Below, piece after piece: positions 44,550-52,866 of a stretch of 64,000 nt of DNA. Every line of letters begins with the position of its first letter. Position 1 is the stretch's first letter. The translations under genes were made by a program, and so were the position numbers. The notes below the pieces were generated by a model, which worked only from the letters and a program-made list of their open reading frames with translations, was not told where the DNA came from and did not search any database. The stretch spans positions 1,240,001 to 1,304,000 of the forward strand of contig NZ_CP031425.1 in NCBI RefSeq assembly GCF_003367705.1, read 5' to 3'. This stretch comes from Microbacterium foliorum (GTDB taxonomy: Bacteria; Actinomycetota; Actinomycetes; Actinomycetales; Microbacteriaceae).

Positions 44550-47500
44550 GCCTCGGCGAGGCGCCGGTGGCCGCAGCCGCAGAGATCGGACGCTGGCCGG
44601 GCGAGCGAGGGATCTCTGCGACGGACATCGCGGCAGCGCTCGGGCAGCCGCCGCCCACTCCCGCACAGCAGCGCGTGATCGAGGCGCCGCCGATGCCCGC
44701 CCTCGTCGTCGCCGGCGCAGGCAGCGGCAAGACCGAGACGATGTCGGGCCGGGTCGTGTGGCTGGTCGCGAACGGCCACGTGCGCCGCGACGAGGTGCTC
44801 GGACTCACCTTCACACGCAAGGCCGCCGGCGAGCTGGCCGAGCGCATCGGCACACGGCTCGCCGTCATCGACGAGTACGGGCGACGGGGGCTGCTGCCGT
44901 TCCTGCCAGAGATCGTGTCGTCCGGCGCTCTCCGACGTGTCGACGACGCGGCGCCCGGAAGGCAACGCGAGCTGGTGCGTCTGCACGTGCTCGACGAACT
45001 CGCGGCACGCTACGGCACGGGCTGGGATCCGGCCACGCCGCGCGCCGCCGAAGAGCTGATGATCCGGCCGACGGTGTCGACCTACAACGCCTTCGCCGAC
45101 GGCATCGTGCGGCAGCATGCCGCCCGAATCGGCCGCGACTCGGATGTCGCGATGCTCAGCCAGGCGGCATCCTGGATGCTCGCGCGCGAGGTCGTGCTCC
45201 GCTCCGACCTGCCCGAGCTGGAGGACATCGACTTCGCCCTCGGAACGGTGATCGACGCCGTGCAGCGACTGGCCGGTGATGTGCTCGACCACCGGGTCGA
45301 CCTCGATCGCGCCGTCGCCCTGGCTCGCGAACAGGCCGAGCGGTTCGAGCCCTACCGCGGCAACGCCGACGTCGACAAGGCGGCGAGCAACCTGCAGGGA
45401 CTGGGCACCCTCGCCCGTCTCGTGCGGGAGTACATCGCCGAGAAGGAGCGCCGAGGGGTGCTGGACTTCGCCGATCAGGTCGGTGGCGCCTATGACATCG
45501 TCGAGTCTGCGCCCGATGTCCGAGCCGCCCTGCGCGAGCAGCATCGAGTGGTGCTGCTCGACGAATACCAGGACACGTCCGTCATCCAGACGAGGTTCCT
45601 GGCCGAGCTGTTCCGCGACTCCGCGGTCATGGCGGTCGGCGACCCGCACCAGTCGATCTACGGCTGGCGAGGTGCGAGCGCCGACAACCTCTACGCGTTC
45701 TCCCGCACGTTCTCGAGCGCCTCGCAGAATGCGCAGACCTACAGTCTGATGACGAGCTGGCGCAACGACACCCGCATCCTCGACGTCGCGAACCGCGTGC
45801 TCGAGCCGCTGAGGCGTCCCGTTCTCGATGTGCCGCCGCTCGAACCTCGCCCTGGCGCGGGGGTCGGGGCCGTGGACGTGCGATTCCCCTTCACCGTCGA
45901 TGACGAGGCGGAGCAGGTCGCGGACTGGTTCGCCGATCGCCGCGCCACGCATGCCGCGGCGTCGGATTCGCCGCACACCGGCGCCATCCTCTTCCGGTCG
46001 AAGCGACACATGCAGACGTTCGCGGCCGCCCTCGCGGCACGGGGCATACCGCACCGCATCCTCGGCCTCGGTGGTCTGCTGACCACGCCCGAGGTGGTCG
46101 ACGTGGTGTCGACGCTGCGTGTCGTGCACGACCCGACCGCGGGATCGGCCCTGATCCGACTGCTCACGGGACCGCGGTTCGCGGTGGGAGTGGCCGACAT
46201 GGCGGCGCTCTACGATCTCGGACGCACGCTCGCCGAGCGCGACACCGCGATGATGCCCCTGCCCGAAGAGGTGCGCGTGCGACTGCGCTCGTCCCGAGGG
46301 GCGGATGAAGCGGTGTCGATCATCGACGCGGTCGACATCGTCCGGGCCGTGCGCGACGACTACCGGCTGCTCGAGGGCATCAGCGCGGCGGGGCGATCAC
46401 GCATCCGCGCCGCAGGAGAGATGCTCGAGCGACTCCGTCGCGCCAGCTCGCAGCCGCTTCCCGAGCTCATCCGTCTGATCGAACTCGAGCTGCGGCTCGA
46501 CATCGAGCTCGCGGCGAACGAGACCCGCGGCCCCGCACGTGTCGCGGCCACGCAGCTGCGCGCGTTCTCCGACGAGGTGCGCGCATTCCTGTCCGCCGAC
46601 GAACGAGGCACGATCGGCAGTCTGCTCGCCTGGCTCGACAAGGCCGAGAGCACCGATGAGCTGATGCCGCGCCCCGAACCTCCGGAGCCGGGAGTGGTGC
46701 AGCTGCTGACCATCCACGGCTCGAAGGGACTGGAGTGGGATTCGGTCGCTGTCGTGAGACTGGTGGCCGATGAGCTCCCCGGCCGCGTCTCGGACACGTC
46801 GGGATGGTTCGGATTCGGCGTCGTTCCGTTCGCGCTGCGCGGCGACCGCGATGCGCTGCCGCGTTTCGAATGGGACCCGGAGTCCGCCGTCGGCGACGAG
46901 ACCGATCCGAAGAGGCGCAAGACGCTCGCCCAGTCATCGCTGTCGGGCGGGATATCCAAGGCCTGGCCCCAGGGCGGAGCGCTTCGCCGCTTCAAGAACG
47001 CCTACCGGGACTATCAGCAGCAGGAGGAGCGACGCCTCGCCTACGTCGCCGTGACGCGCGCCCGGACCGATCTGCTGCTGAGCGGCTCGCACTGGGCCGG
47101 GCAGAAGTCGCCGCGGGTGCCGAGCGCCTATCTCGTCGAGGCGATGGAGATCCTCGGCTTCGATCCGGTGCAGCCGGTCGACCCGGACGAGAACCCCTAT
47201 GACGGGCCGGGGGCGACCCTGACCTGGCCGCTCGATCCGCTCGGGGCCCGTCGACAGGTCGTGGAGGCCGCGGCATCCGCGGTTCGGCTGGCCGCAGAGG
47301 GGGAGCCGCAGGCCTCGCCCGAACTGTCGAGGCTTCTGGCCGAACGGACCGCGCGCATGCGGGGCACCGACGCCCCGCCGCCCACCCGCGTTCCCGCGTC
47401 GCGTTTCAAGGACTACGTCACGGACTTCGGGGGCACGCTGTCATCGATCGTCCGCCCCATGCCCGAGAGGCCGTATCGGCAGACCCGACTGGGCACACTT

Positions 47501-48058
47501 TTCCATGCCTGGGTGGAACGTCGCAGCGAACTCGTCGGAGTGGGACGGCGGGTCGACGAGGCCCTCTGGGAGCTCGACGACGGTGACGATGCCCCTCTCG
47601 GGCAGGACATCGGAGGTGCGGTGGTCTCACCGGCCGATGCGGCCGATCTCGAGACGCTGCAGGAGATCTTCGAGCGCAGCGAATGGGCGGGTCGGCAACC
47701 TCTCGCCGTCGAGATCGAGATCGACTTCGCGCTCGGGGGAGGAGCGGCCTCGGGCGACGACGGCCACATCGTCATCTGCAAGCTCGACGCCGTGTACCGC
47801 AGGGAGGACCGCGGCGGTCGAATCGAGATCGTCGACTGGAAGACGGGCAAGGCTCCCCGCACGGCGCAGGAGAGGGAGGACCGGATGCTGCAGCTCGCGC
47901 TCTACCGGCTCGCCTACCACCGCCGTTTCGGGGTGCCGCTCGATGAGATCGATGTCGCTCTCTACTACGTCGCCGATGACCTGGTCATCCGCGGAGAACG
48001 GATCTACTCCGAGTCCGAGCTCTTCCAGCGCTGGAGCGCGGCGCGCGCCGCGCGCTGA
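44546..48058 (+). CDS. AdnB-like helicase-nuclease subunit (UvrD-type motor + PD-(D/E)xK)
   Basis: Protein of 1170 residues. It has Walker A AGAGSGKTE at about 56-64, motif Ia LTFTRKAAGELAERI, a canonical motif II LLDEYQDTSV (Asp339-Glu340), motif III GDPHQSIYGWRGA, and motifs V/VI with TIHGSKGLEWD and AYVAVTRARTDLLLSG. The C-terminal nuclease has IEIVDWKTGK (Asp1097, Lys1099) and QLALYRLAY. This is the active motor subunit partner of the 41334 product. The start is taken at the ATG overlapping the upstream stop; an ATG 11 codons earlier is possible. Its last 55 bases overlap the convergent gene. Confidence 0.9.
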   Translation: MSLGEAPVAAAAEIGRWPGERGISATDIAAALGQPPPTPAQQRVIEAPPMPALVVAGAGSGKTETMSGRVVWLVANGHVRRDEVLGLTFTRKAAGELAERIGTRLAVIDEYGRRGLLPFLPEIVSSGALRRVDDAAPGRQRELVRLHVLDELAARYGTGWDPATPRAAEELMIRPTVSTYNAFADGIVRQHAARIGRDSDVAMLSQAASWMLAREVVLRSDLPELEDIDFALGTVIDAVQRLAGDVLDHRVDLDRAVALAREQAERFEPYRGNADVDKAASNLQGLGTLARLVREYIAEKERRGVLDFADQVGGAYDIVESAPDVRAALREQHRVVLLDEYQDTSVIQTRFLAELFRDSAVMAVGDPHQSIYGWRGASADNLYAFSRTFSSASQNAQTYSLMTSWRNDTRILDVANRVLEPLRRPVLDVPPLEPRPGAGVGAVDVRFPFTVDDEAEQVADWFADRRATHAAASDSPHTGAILFRSKRHMQTFAAALAARGIPHRILGLGGLLTTPEVVDVVSTLRVVHDPTAGSALIRLLTGPRFAVGVADMAALYDLGRTLAERDTAMMPLPEEVRVRLRSSRGADEAVSIIDAVDIVRAVRDDYRLLEGISAAGRSRIRAAGEMLERLRRASSQPLPELIRLIELELRLDIELAANETRGPARVAATQLRAFSDEVRAFLSADERGTIGSLLAWLDKAESTDELMPRPEPPEPGVVQLLTIHGSKGLEWDSVAVVRLVADELPGRVSDTSGWFGFGVVPFALRGDRDALPRFEWDPESAVGDETDPKRRKTLAQSSLSGGISKAWPQGGALRRFKNAYRDYQQQEERRLAYVAVTRARTDLLLSGSHWAGQKSPRVPSAYLVEAMEILGFDPVQPVDPDENPYDGPGATLTWPLDPLGARRQVVEAAASAVRLAAEGEPQASPELSRLLAERTARMRGTDAPPPTRVPASRFKDYVTDFGGTLSSIVRPMPERPYRQTRLGTLFHAWVERRSELVGVGRRVDEALWELDDGDDAPLGQDIGGAVVSPADAADLETLQEIFERSEWAGRQPLAVEIEIDFALGGGAASGDDGHIVICKLDAVYRREDRGGRIEIVDWKTGKAPRTAQEREDRMLQLALYRLAYHRRFGVPLDEIDVALYYVADDLVIRGERIYSESELFQRWSAARAAR

Positions 48059-49350
48059 GCTTCGTCCTCGGGCGACGACTCGTCCGACCCGTCACCGGTG
48101 TCGCCCGATGGGCGCACGACGGCGGGGGCGGCGTCACGTCGCTGCGTGTCATCGGGATGTCCCGGCTCCTGGTCCGGACGCTCGTCCACGCGCACGGACG
48201 AGAGGTCCTCGGTCGCGAGGCTTCCCACCTGCATGCGGCGCGCCGCTTCTGCCGCGGCATCGGACATGTCTCCGGTGGCGTCTTCGTCGTGCCACAGCTC
48301 GTTCGGGTTGTACGCATCGGTCTGCATCGACGTGTCGACGTCGGCGACGGATGCCGCGGCGGGCACCCGGTCGAGCGCGTCGAGGGCCGAGTCGACGCCG
48401 TCACGCCGCGATGCGATCACGCCGAGGTCGTCGTCGTGCAGCCCTTCGGCGAGTGACTCCAGGAGCGCAGCGGCATCATCGACGATGTCCTGCCGGCGCA
48501 GCGAGTCGCCGTGCACGAGCCAGCGGGCGAACTCCAGCTCGGCGTGCAGACGCGCACGGACCTCGAGTGCGGCGTCGGTACCGCGATCGGCGGCTCTGGC
48601 GTAGGCCGCGTGCACGTCGTCCGCCGCGTCGGGGGCCGCCGAGAGCCAGGAGAGGTCGATGGCGGGGTCGCCGACGGACAGCGAGTGCCACCCGATGAGG
48701 CCGGTGACCTCGGGGCCGAGATCCGGGTCGTCGCGGAAGAGGAAGGAGGTGGACTGGACGCCCCCGAGCACGACGGTCGACTCGTAGCGCCACAGGTCGT
48801 CGTCCGCGACGGCGTCGCGCCAGCGGATCGTCAGACGCGCCGGGACGCGACCGGTGGATGCGGCGGCGTCGACGAGGCGGATGAGCTCGTCGCGGCTCTC
48901 CTGCGCCGAGCGGGTGGTGAGCCCGGCTCCGCGCACGACCGACGTCGGCATGGTGTGCACGGCGGCGATCGCGGTTCCCATCGATTCGGCCGCGCCACGC
49001 CCCGCCGGGACCATCGCCGCCTCGATCTGGAATCCGGGCAGCAGCTCGGTCACGAGTGCGCGGGAGTCGCCGAGGCGGGTCTCGCCGATGTACTCGGGCG
49101 CCCGGAAGGGGAGCATCGCGCGGGCACCGGCCGTGAGCGCGCGCAGGGCGAGCGCCTCCGCGGCGAGTTCACGGGCCGTCTCGTCGTCGTCCGCGACGCG
49201 GATCGCGAGTTCGCGTCCGTCGGCGAGCGTGGCGACGGCGGAATCGAAGCGTCCGTCGCCGTCAGCGCTCAGCGCGCGGGCTCCGGTCACCTCCGCGCCC
49301 GGCAGTGCGGCAGTCACCGCCGCGGCTAGAGTGAAAGGAGAGCGTCGCAT
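48004..49350 (-). CDS. APH-fold pseudokinase-like protein with acidic C-terminal tail
   Basis: Protein of 448 residues. The first 300 align by pattern with aminoglycoside phosphotransferases: an N-lobe (RELAIRVADDDETARELAAE, hinge LVTELLPGF) and C-lobe landmarks (VGDPAIDLSWL). The catalytic loop, normally H-G-D-x4-N, reads VLGGVQSTSFLF, and the metal loop, normally IDW, reads GLIGWHSLSVGD. His, both Asp and Asn are therefore all replaced. A long Asp/Glu/Ser/Ala-rich tail follows (about 340-448). Probably a non-catalytic binder or regulator. A TACCCT box lies 6 bases before the ATG. It overlaps the AdnB-like gene by 55 bp at the 3' ends. Confidence 0.75.
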   Translation of the reverse strand: MRRSPFTLAAAVTAALPGAEVTGARALSADGDGRFDSAVATLADGRELAIRVADDDETARELAAEALALRALTAGARAMLPFRAPEYIGETRLGDSRALVTELLPGFQIEAAMVPAGRGAAESMGTAIAAVHTMPTSVVRGAGLTTRSAQESRDELIRLVDAAASTGRVPARLTIRWRDAVADDDLWRYESTVVLGGVQSTSFLFRDDPDLGPEVTGLIGWHSLSVGDPAIDLSWLSAAPDAADDVHAAYARAADRGTDAALEVRARLHAELEFARWLVHGDSLRRQDIVDDAAALLESLAEGLHDDDLGVIASRRDGVDSALDALDRVPAAASVADVDTSMQTDAYNPNELWHDEDATGDMSDAAAEAARRMQVGSLATEDLSSVRVDERPDQEPGHPDDTQRRDAAPAVVRPSGDTGDGSDESSPEDEAQRAARAALQRWKSSDSE

Positions 49351-49356
49351 ACCCCC

Positions 49357-49362
49357 AGGGTA
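49357..49362 (-). promoter_or_regulatory. Leaderless -10 box TACCCT of the pseudokinase gene
   Basis: TACCCT on the minus strand, 6 bases before the ATG at 49350. Confidence 0.5.
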
Positions 49363-49414
49363 GGTGGACGCAGGGGCGGTCCCGCTTCCGCCACGCCCGT
49401 GAGAGAGGGAGCCG

Positions 49415-50317
49415 ATGACCATGAAGACCACGTCCCTCGACCGCGCCGCCGAATTGAGGGGCGAGCCCGGCCTCATCGACCGACTCCGTGCCGACCGCAC
49501 CACCCGAGTGATCGCCACGCGTGGCGGTCGGGTGCGCATCGCGGACGGCGACCTCGATCACGCCACGCTCCTGCGGGTTCCCGTCGAGGAGATCGTCGAG
49601 GCCACCTGGGCTCTGCTCGGACGTGACCCCGACGGCCACGCCATCCTGCTGGCCGTCCTGCCGCCCGAGCCCGAGACGGTGAGCGTCGACACGGCCCCGG
49701 ATGAGATGTGGCTGGGGCTGCGCGATCTGGGTGCCCGTCTCGACCCCGACGAGACCGAGCTGCTCATCGAGGCGCTCGCCCTGGGCGGCTGGCTGCGGGA
49801 CGCTCCGTTCTGTCCGTCCTGCGGCGGCGGCACCGAGCTCCGACAGGCGGGGTGGTCGAGGCACTGCCTGGTCTGCGGACGCGAGCACTTCCCGCGCACC
49901 GATCCTGCCGTCATCGTGGCCGTGGAGAGCGCCGACGGGGAGCGCCTGCTGCTCGGTGCCAACGCGAACTGGGGCGGCCGCATGTACTCCTGCTTCGCGG
50001 GGTTCACCGAGGCGGGGGAGTCGCTCGAGGCGACGGTGCACCGTGAGCTCGAGGAGGAGTCCGGCGTCCGGCTCGCCTCGCTGCGCTACGTCTCCTCGCA
50101 GCCGTGGCCGTTCCCGCGCTCGCTGATGCTGGGCTTCCGCGCGGTCGTCCTCGATGAGGGCGATGTGCGGCCCGATGGCGAGGAGATCATCGATGCGCGG
50201 TGGTTCACCCGCGAGGAGATCGGTTCCGCCCTCGCCGGCGACGGGCCGGTCGGTCTTCCCGGTCCGTCGTCCATCGCCCGCGCCCTGATCGTGTCGTGGT
50301 TCGAGGAGCGCGCGTGA
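49415..50317 (+). CDS. nudC: NADH pyrophosphatase / NAD-cap hydrolase
   Basis: Nudix hydrolase of 300 residues. It has an N-terminal beta domain, a zinc ribbon with Cys133, Cys136, Cys151 and Cys154 (CPSC, CLVC), then the catalytic domain. The Nudix box is GFTEAGESLEATVHRELEEE, and the NudC-specific SQPWPFPRSLM motif follows. It splits NAD(H) to NMN(H) and AMP and can remove NAD caps from RNA. The ATG follows GAGGGAG. It overlaps the helicase gene by 4 bp (GTGA). Confidence 0.95.
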   Translation: MTMKTTSLDRAAELRGEPGLIDRLRADRTTRVIATRGGRVRIADGDLDHATLLRVPVEEIVEATWALLGRDPDGHAILLAVLPPEPETVSVDTAPDEMWLGLRDLGARLDPDETELLIEALALGGWLRDAPFCPSCGGGTELRQAGWSRHCLVCGREHFPRTDPAVIVAVESADGERLLLGANANWGGRMYSCFAGFTEAGESLEATVHRELEEESGVRLASLRYVSSQPWPFPRSLMLGFRAVVLDEGDVRPDGEEIIDARWFTREEIGSALAGDGPVGLPGPSSIARALIVSWFEERA

Positions 50318-52035
50318 GCGCGCTCGACGCCCTCGACGAACGGCAGCGGGAGGCGGCATCCGTGCTGCGCGGACCCGTCGCGGTGCTCGCGGGGGCCGGC
50401 ACGGGGAAGACGCGTGTGATCACCCACAGGATCGCCCACGGCGTCGATACCGGTGCGTATTCGCCCTCGCGCGTGATGGCGGTGACGTTCACCGCCAAGG
50501 CGGCGGGCGAGCTGCGGGGACGTCTGCGGGCACTGGGTGTCGAGGGCGTCGCCGCGCGCACCTTCCATGCGGCCGCTCTGGCGCAGCTCAACTTCTTCTG
50601 GCCCACGCTCGCGGGTGCTCCGGCCCCGTCGATCATCGACAACAAGGTGCGCATGCTGGGGCAGGCCGCCGATGCCATGCGACTGCGCCCGAGCACCGCC
50701 ACACTGCGCGACATCGCCTCCGAGATCGAATGGCGCAAGGTGTCGATGCTGTCGGTCGACGCGCACGCCGGCCTCGGGCGGTCGGTGAGCGGTGTCGACA
50801 CGCAGCAGCTGGTCGAGCTGCAGCAGCGCTACGAGGCACTGAAGGACGAACGGCATCAGCTGGATTTCGAGGACGTCCTGCTCGCGTGCGCGGGGATGCT
50901 GGAGGCGGAGCCCCGAGTGGCTGCCTCCGTGCACGAGCAGTATCGGCACTTCACGGTCGACGAGTATCAGGACGTGTCGCCGTTGCAGAACCGTCTGCTG
51001 GAGCTCTGGCTGGGCGACCGGCGCGACATCTGCGTGGTGGGCGATGCCAGCCAGACTATCTACTCGTTCGCCGGGGCCGAGCAGCGTTTTCTGCTCGAGT
51101 TCGGACGCCGGCATCCTGATGCGACGGTCGTCCGCCTCGAGACCAACTACCGGTCGCAGGCGCCGATCCTCGAAGCGGCGAACGCGCTCATGAAGGGCAG
51201 GCCGGGTGCGCTCGAGCTCGTCCCCGCGCGCGAGACCTTCAACGCGGATGCCCCCACGGTCACCGCGTACGACTCCGAGCGCGAAGAGGCCGAGGGCATC
51301 GCCGCGGCGGTGTCGGCACGGATCGCCGCGGGCACCTCGCCCGCCGACATCGCCGTGCTCTACCGTGCGCACGCGCAGTCCGCCGCGCTGCAGCAGGCGC
51401 TCGCCGCCGAGGGTGTCGCGACCTCGGTGCTGGGCGGTACGCGGTTCTTCGCGATGCCCGAGGTGCGACAGGCGATCCTCGCGCTGCGGGCAGCGGCCGT
51501 CGCTCCCACCGAGCAGGGGTTCCTCCCGGGGGTCCAGCGTGTCCTGCGCGAACTCGGCCTGAGCGACGAGCCTCCTGCCGCGGGTGGCGCGCAGCGCGAC
51601 GGCTGGGAGGCGCGACGCGCGATCCTCCGGCTCGCGGAGGATGCCGGGCCCGACGAGAACCTGCGCACGTTCAGCGATTCGCTGATGGCTCGTGCCAAGG
51701 ACCAGCATGAGCCGACCCTGCGCACCGTCACGCTGTCGACGCTGCACGCCGCGAAGGGGCTCGAATGGCCGCACGTGCACCTCGCGGGGTGGGCCGAGGG
51801 GGCGCTGCCGATCTCTTATGCCACCGGATTCGAGGCCATCGATGAAGAGCGACGTCTCGCGTACGTCGGTGTCACGCGAGCCGCGCGTACGCTGGCGCTC
51901 TCCTGGTCTCGATCCGCGGGGCGAGGGGAACGAGCGCCGTCGCGGTTCCTCGCAGAGATGGGGACGACGGCACGCGGCACCGGCATTCTTCGTGAAATGT
52001 CACCGAACGCCACTCGCGCCGACCGTCGCCGCTGA
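50314..52035 (+). CDS. UvrD/PcrA-type ATP-dependent 3'-5' DNA helicase
   Basis: SF1A helicase of 573 residues. It has Q motif LDERQREAAS, Walker A AGAGTGKT (27-34), TFTAKAAGELRGRL, motif II FTVDEYQDVS (Asp216), motif III GDASQTIYSFAGA, motif IV LETNYRSQAPIL and motif V/VI LHAAKGLEWPHVHL, AYVGVTRAARTLALSWS. It is shorter than UvrD/PcrA (about 700). The placement after nudC fits the UvrD2 position in mycobacteria, but no HRDC domain is visible. Its C-terminal 54 codons overlap the convergent gene on the other strand. Confidence 0.9.
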   Translation: MSALDALDERQREAASVLRGPVAVLAGAGTGKTRVITHRIAHGVDTGAYSPSRVMAVTFTAKAAGELRGRLRALGVEGVAARTFHAAALAQLNFFWPTLAGAPAPSIIDNKVRMLGQAADAMRLRPSTATLRDIASEIEWRKVSMLSVDAHAGLGRSVSGVDTQQLVELQQRYEALKDERHQLDFEDVLLACAGMLEAEPRVAASVHEQYRHFTVDEYQDVSPLQNRLLELWLGDRRDICVVGDASQTIYSFAGAEQRFLLEFGRRHPDATVVRLETNYRSQAPILEAANALMKGRPGALELVPARETFNADAPTVTAYDSEREEAEGIAAAVSARIAAGTSPADIAVLYRAHAQSAALQQALAAEGVATSVLGGTRFFAMPEVRQAILALRAAAVAPTEQGFLPGVQRVLRELGLSDEPPAAGGAQRDGWEARRAILRLAEDAGPDENLRTFSDSLMARAKDQHEPTLRTVTLSTLHAAKGLEWPHVHLAGWAEGALPISYATGFEAIDEERRLAYVGVTRAARTLALSWSRSAGRGERAPSRFLAEMGTTARGTGILREMSPNATRADRRR

Positions 52036-52738
52036 TCACCGCATACTCGCCCGGTGACGCGGATGCCGCCAGCAGCCGGGCGACGAGCGTGGCCGCATCG
52101 GCGACGCGTGCCGCGCTGAGAGCGCCTGCGGGGCGCGCGATGAGCTGCGCGTGCAGGCGCGGCCATGCCGGATCCTTCGCGCTGTCGTGCGCGTCGCGGC
52201 AGCTCAGACACGGCGAGATGCCGGGGATGATCACGGGGCCGACGGTCGTCCGCCCGCGCTCCCACGACACCGGCAGGTGTGCGGTGTCCTCCCGCAGGTA
52301 GCGCGCGAACTGCAGCGCCGCGGCCGCCCCCTCCACGAGCACGACGCCGACGTGCCGGGGATCCCCTCGCACTCCGTCGGCCACGCCCTCGTCGATCAGC
52401 GCCTCCCGCATCCGGTATTCGCAGCGGCCGTCGAGGACGTCGATGCTCTCCACCCACGCCGCAGGGGGAGAGGGGGCGTCGTCGACCAGCAGCGGCTGGA
52501 GCCGCGCCAGCAGCTCGCGCGCGTCGGCGCGCGGTGCGCCGGCTGCATGGGCGACGACGTCGAAAGTCGAGCGGCGGAACCCGGCCGCCATGCGCGCGAC
52601 GAGCCGCTCCACCCACGGTTCGGAGGCGGGGATCCGCAGAGTCCCCTCGATGCCGATCTGCAGGGTTTCTCCGTCGCGCCACAGCAGAGGGATGGCGGGG
52701 TCGAGGCGGGTCGTGATCTGCGGGCTCAGCGGAGGCAT
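51872..52738 (-). CDS. Orphan cyclodehydratase/ThiF-like (TOMM E1-like) protein
   Basis: Protein of 288 residues. The N-terminal half (RLDPAIPLLWRDGETLQIGIE) resembles the peptide-binding part of bacteriocin cyclodehydratase proteins. The centre contains the typical segment PGISPCLSCRDAHDSAKDPAWP with a CxxC zinc half-site, and the end has HEECRCRVP, supplying a C-x-C half-site. There is no nucleotide-binding GxGxxG loop, so E1 activity is unlikely. No YcaO, dehydrogenase or precursor peptide gene is nearby. A CAGAAT box lies 6 bases before the ATG. The last 164 bases overlap the helicase gene. Confidence 0.72.
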   Translation of the reverse strand: MPPLSPQITTRLDPAIPLLWRDGETLQIGIEGTLRIPASEPWVERLVARMAAGFRRSTFDVVAHAAGAPRADARELLARLQPLLVDDAPSPPAAWVESIDVLDGRCEYRMREALIDEGVADGVRGDPRHVGVVLVEGAAAALQFARYLREDTAHLPVSWERGRTTVGPVIIPGISPCLSCRDAHDSAKDPAWPRLHAQLIARPAGALSAARVADAATLVARLLAASASPGEYAVISGDGRREWRSVTFHEECRCRVPSSPSLRGTATALVPLAPRIETRRAPAYARLA

Positions 52739-52831
52739 CCCTCGATTCTGGGGATCATCGCGTGCCGTGGGACGCCAGGAGGGCGATCGGTGGACAACAT
52801 CGGTCGCCCTCGGCGTCTGTGCAGAAGAGGT

Positions 52832-52859
52832 GTCGGTCCGGTGCGCGCACCGGACCGAC
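52832..52859. terminator. Palindromic terminator after the DUF2342 gene
   Basis: Perfect 28-bp palindrome (arms 52832-52844 and 52847-52859), 8 bases beyond the end of the minus-strand gene. A weaker stem (52779-52786 with 52804-52811) follows it. Confidence 0.72.
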
Positions 52860-52866
52860 GGCCGGA

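Noticed and set aside
48157..48456. Plus-strand frame beyond the AdnB-like gene as an extra gene
   Set aside because: Lies wholly inside the minus-strand pseudokinase gene; no start signal or motif.
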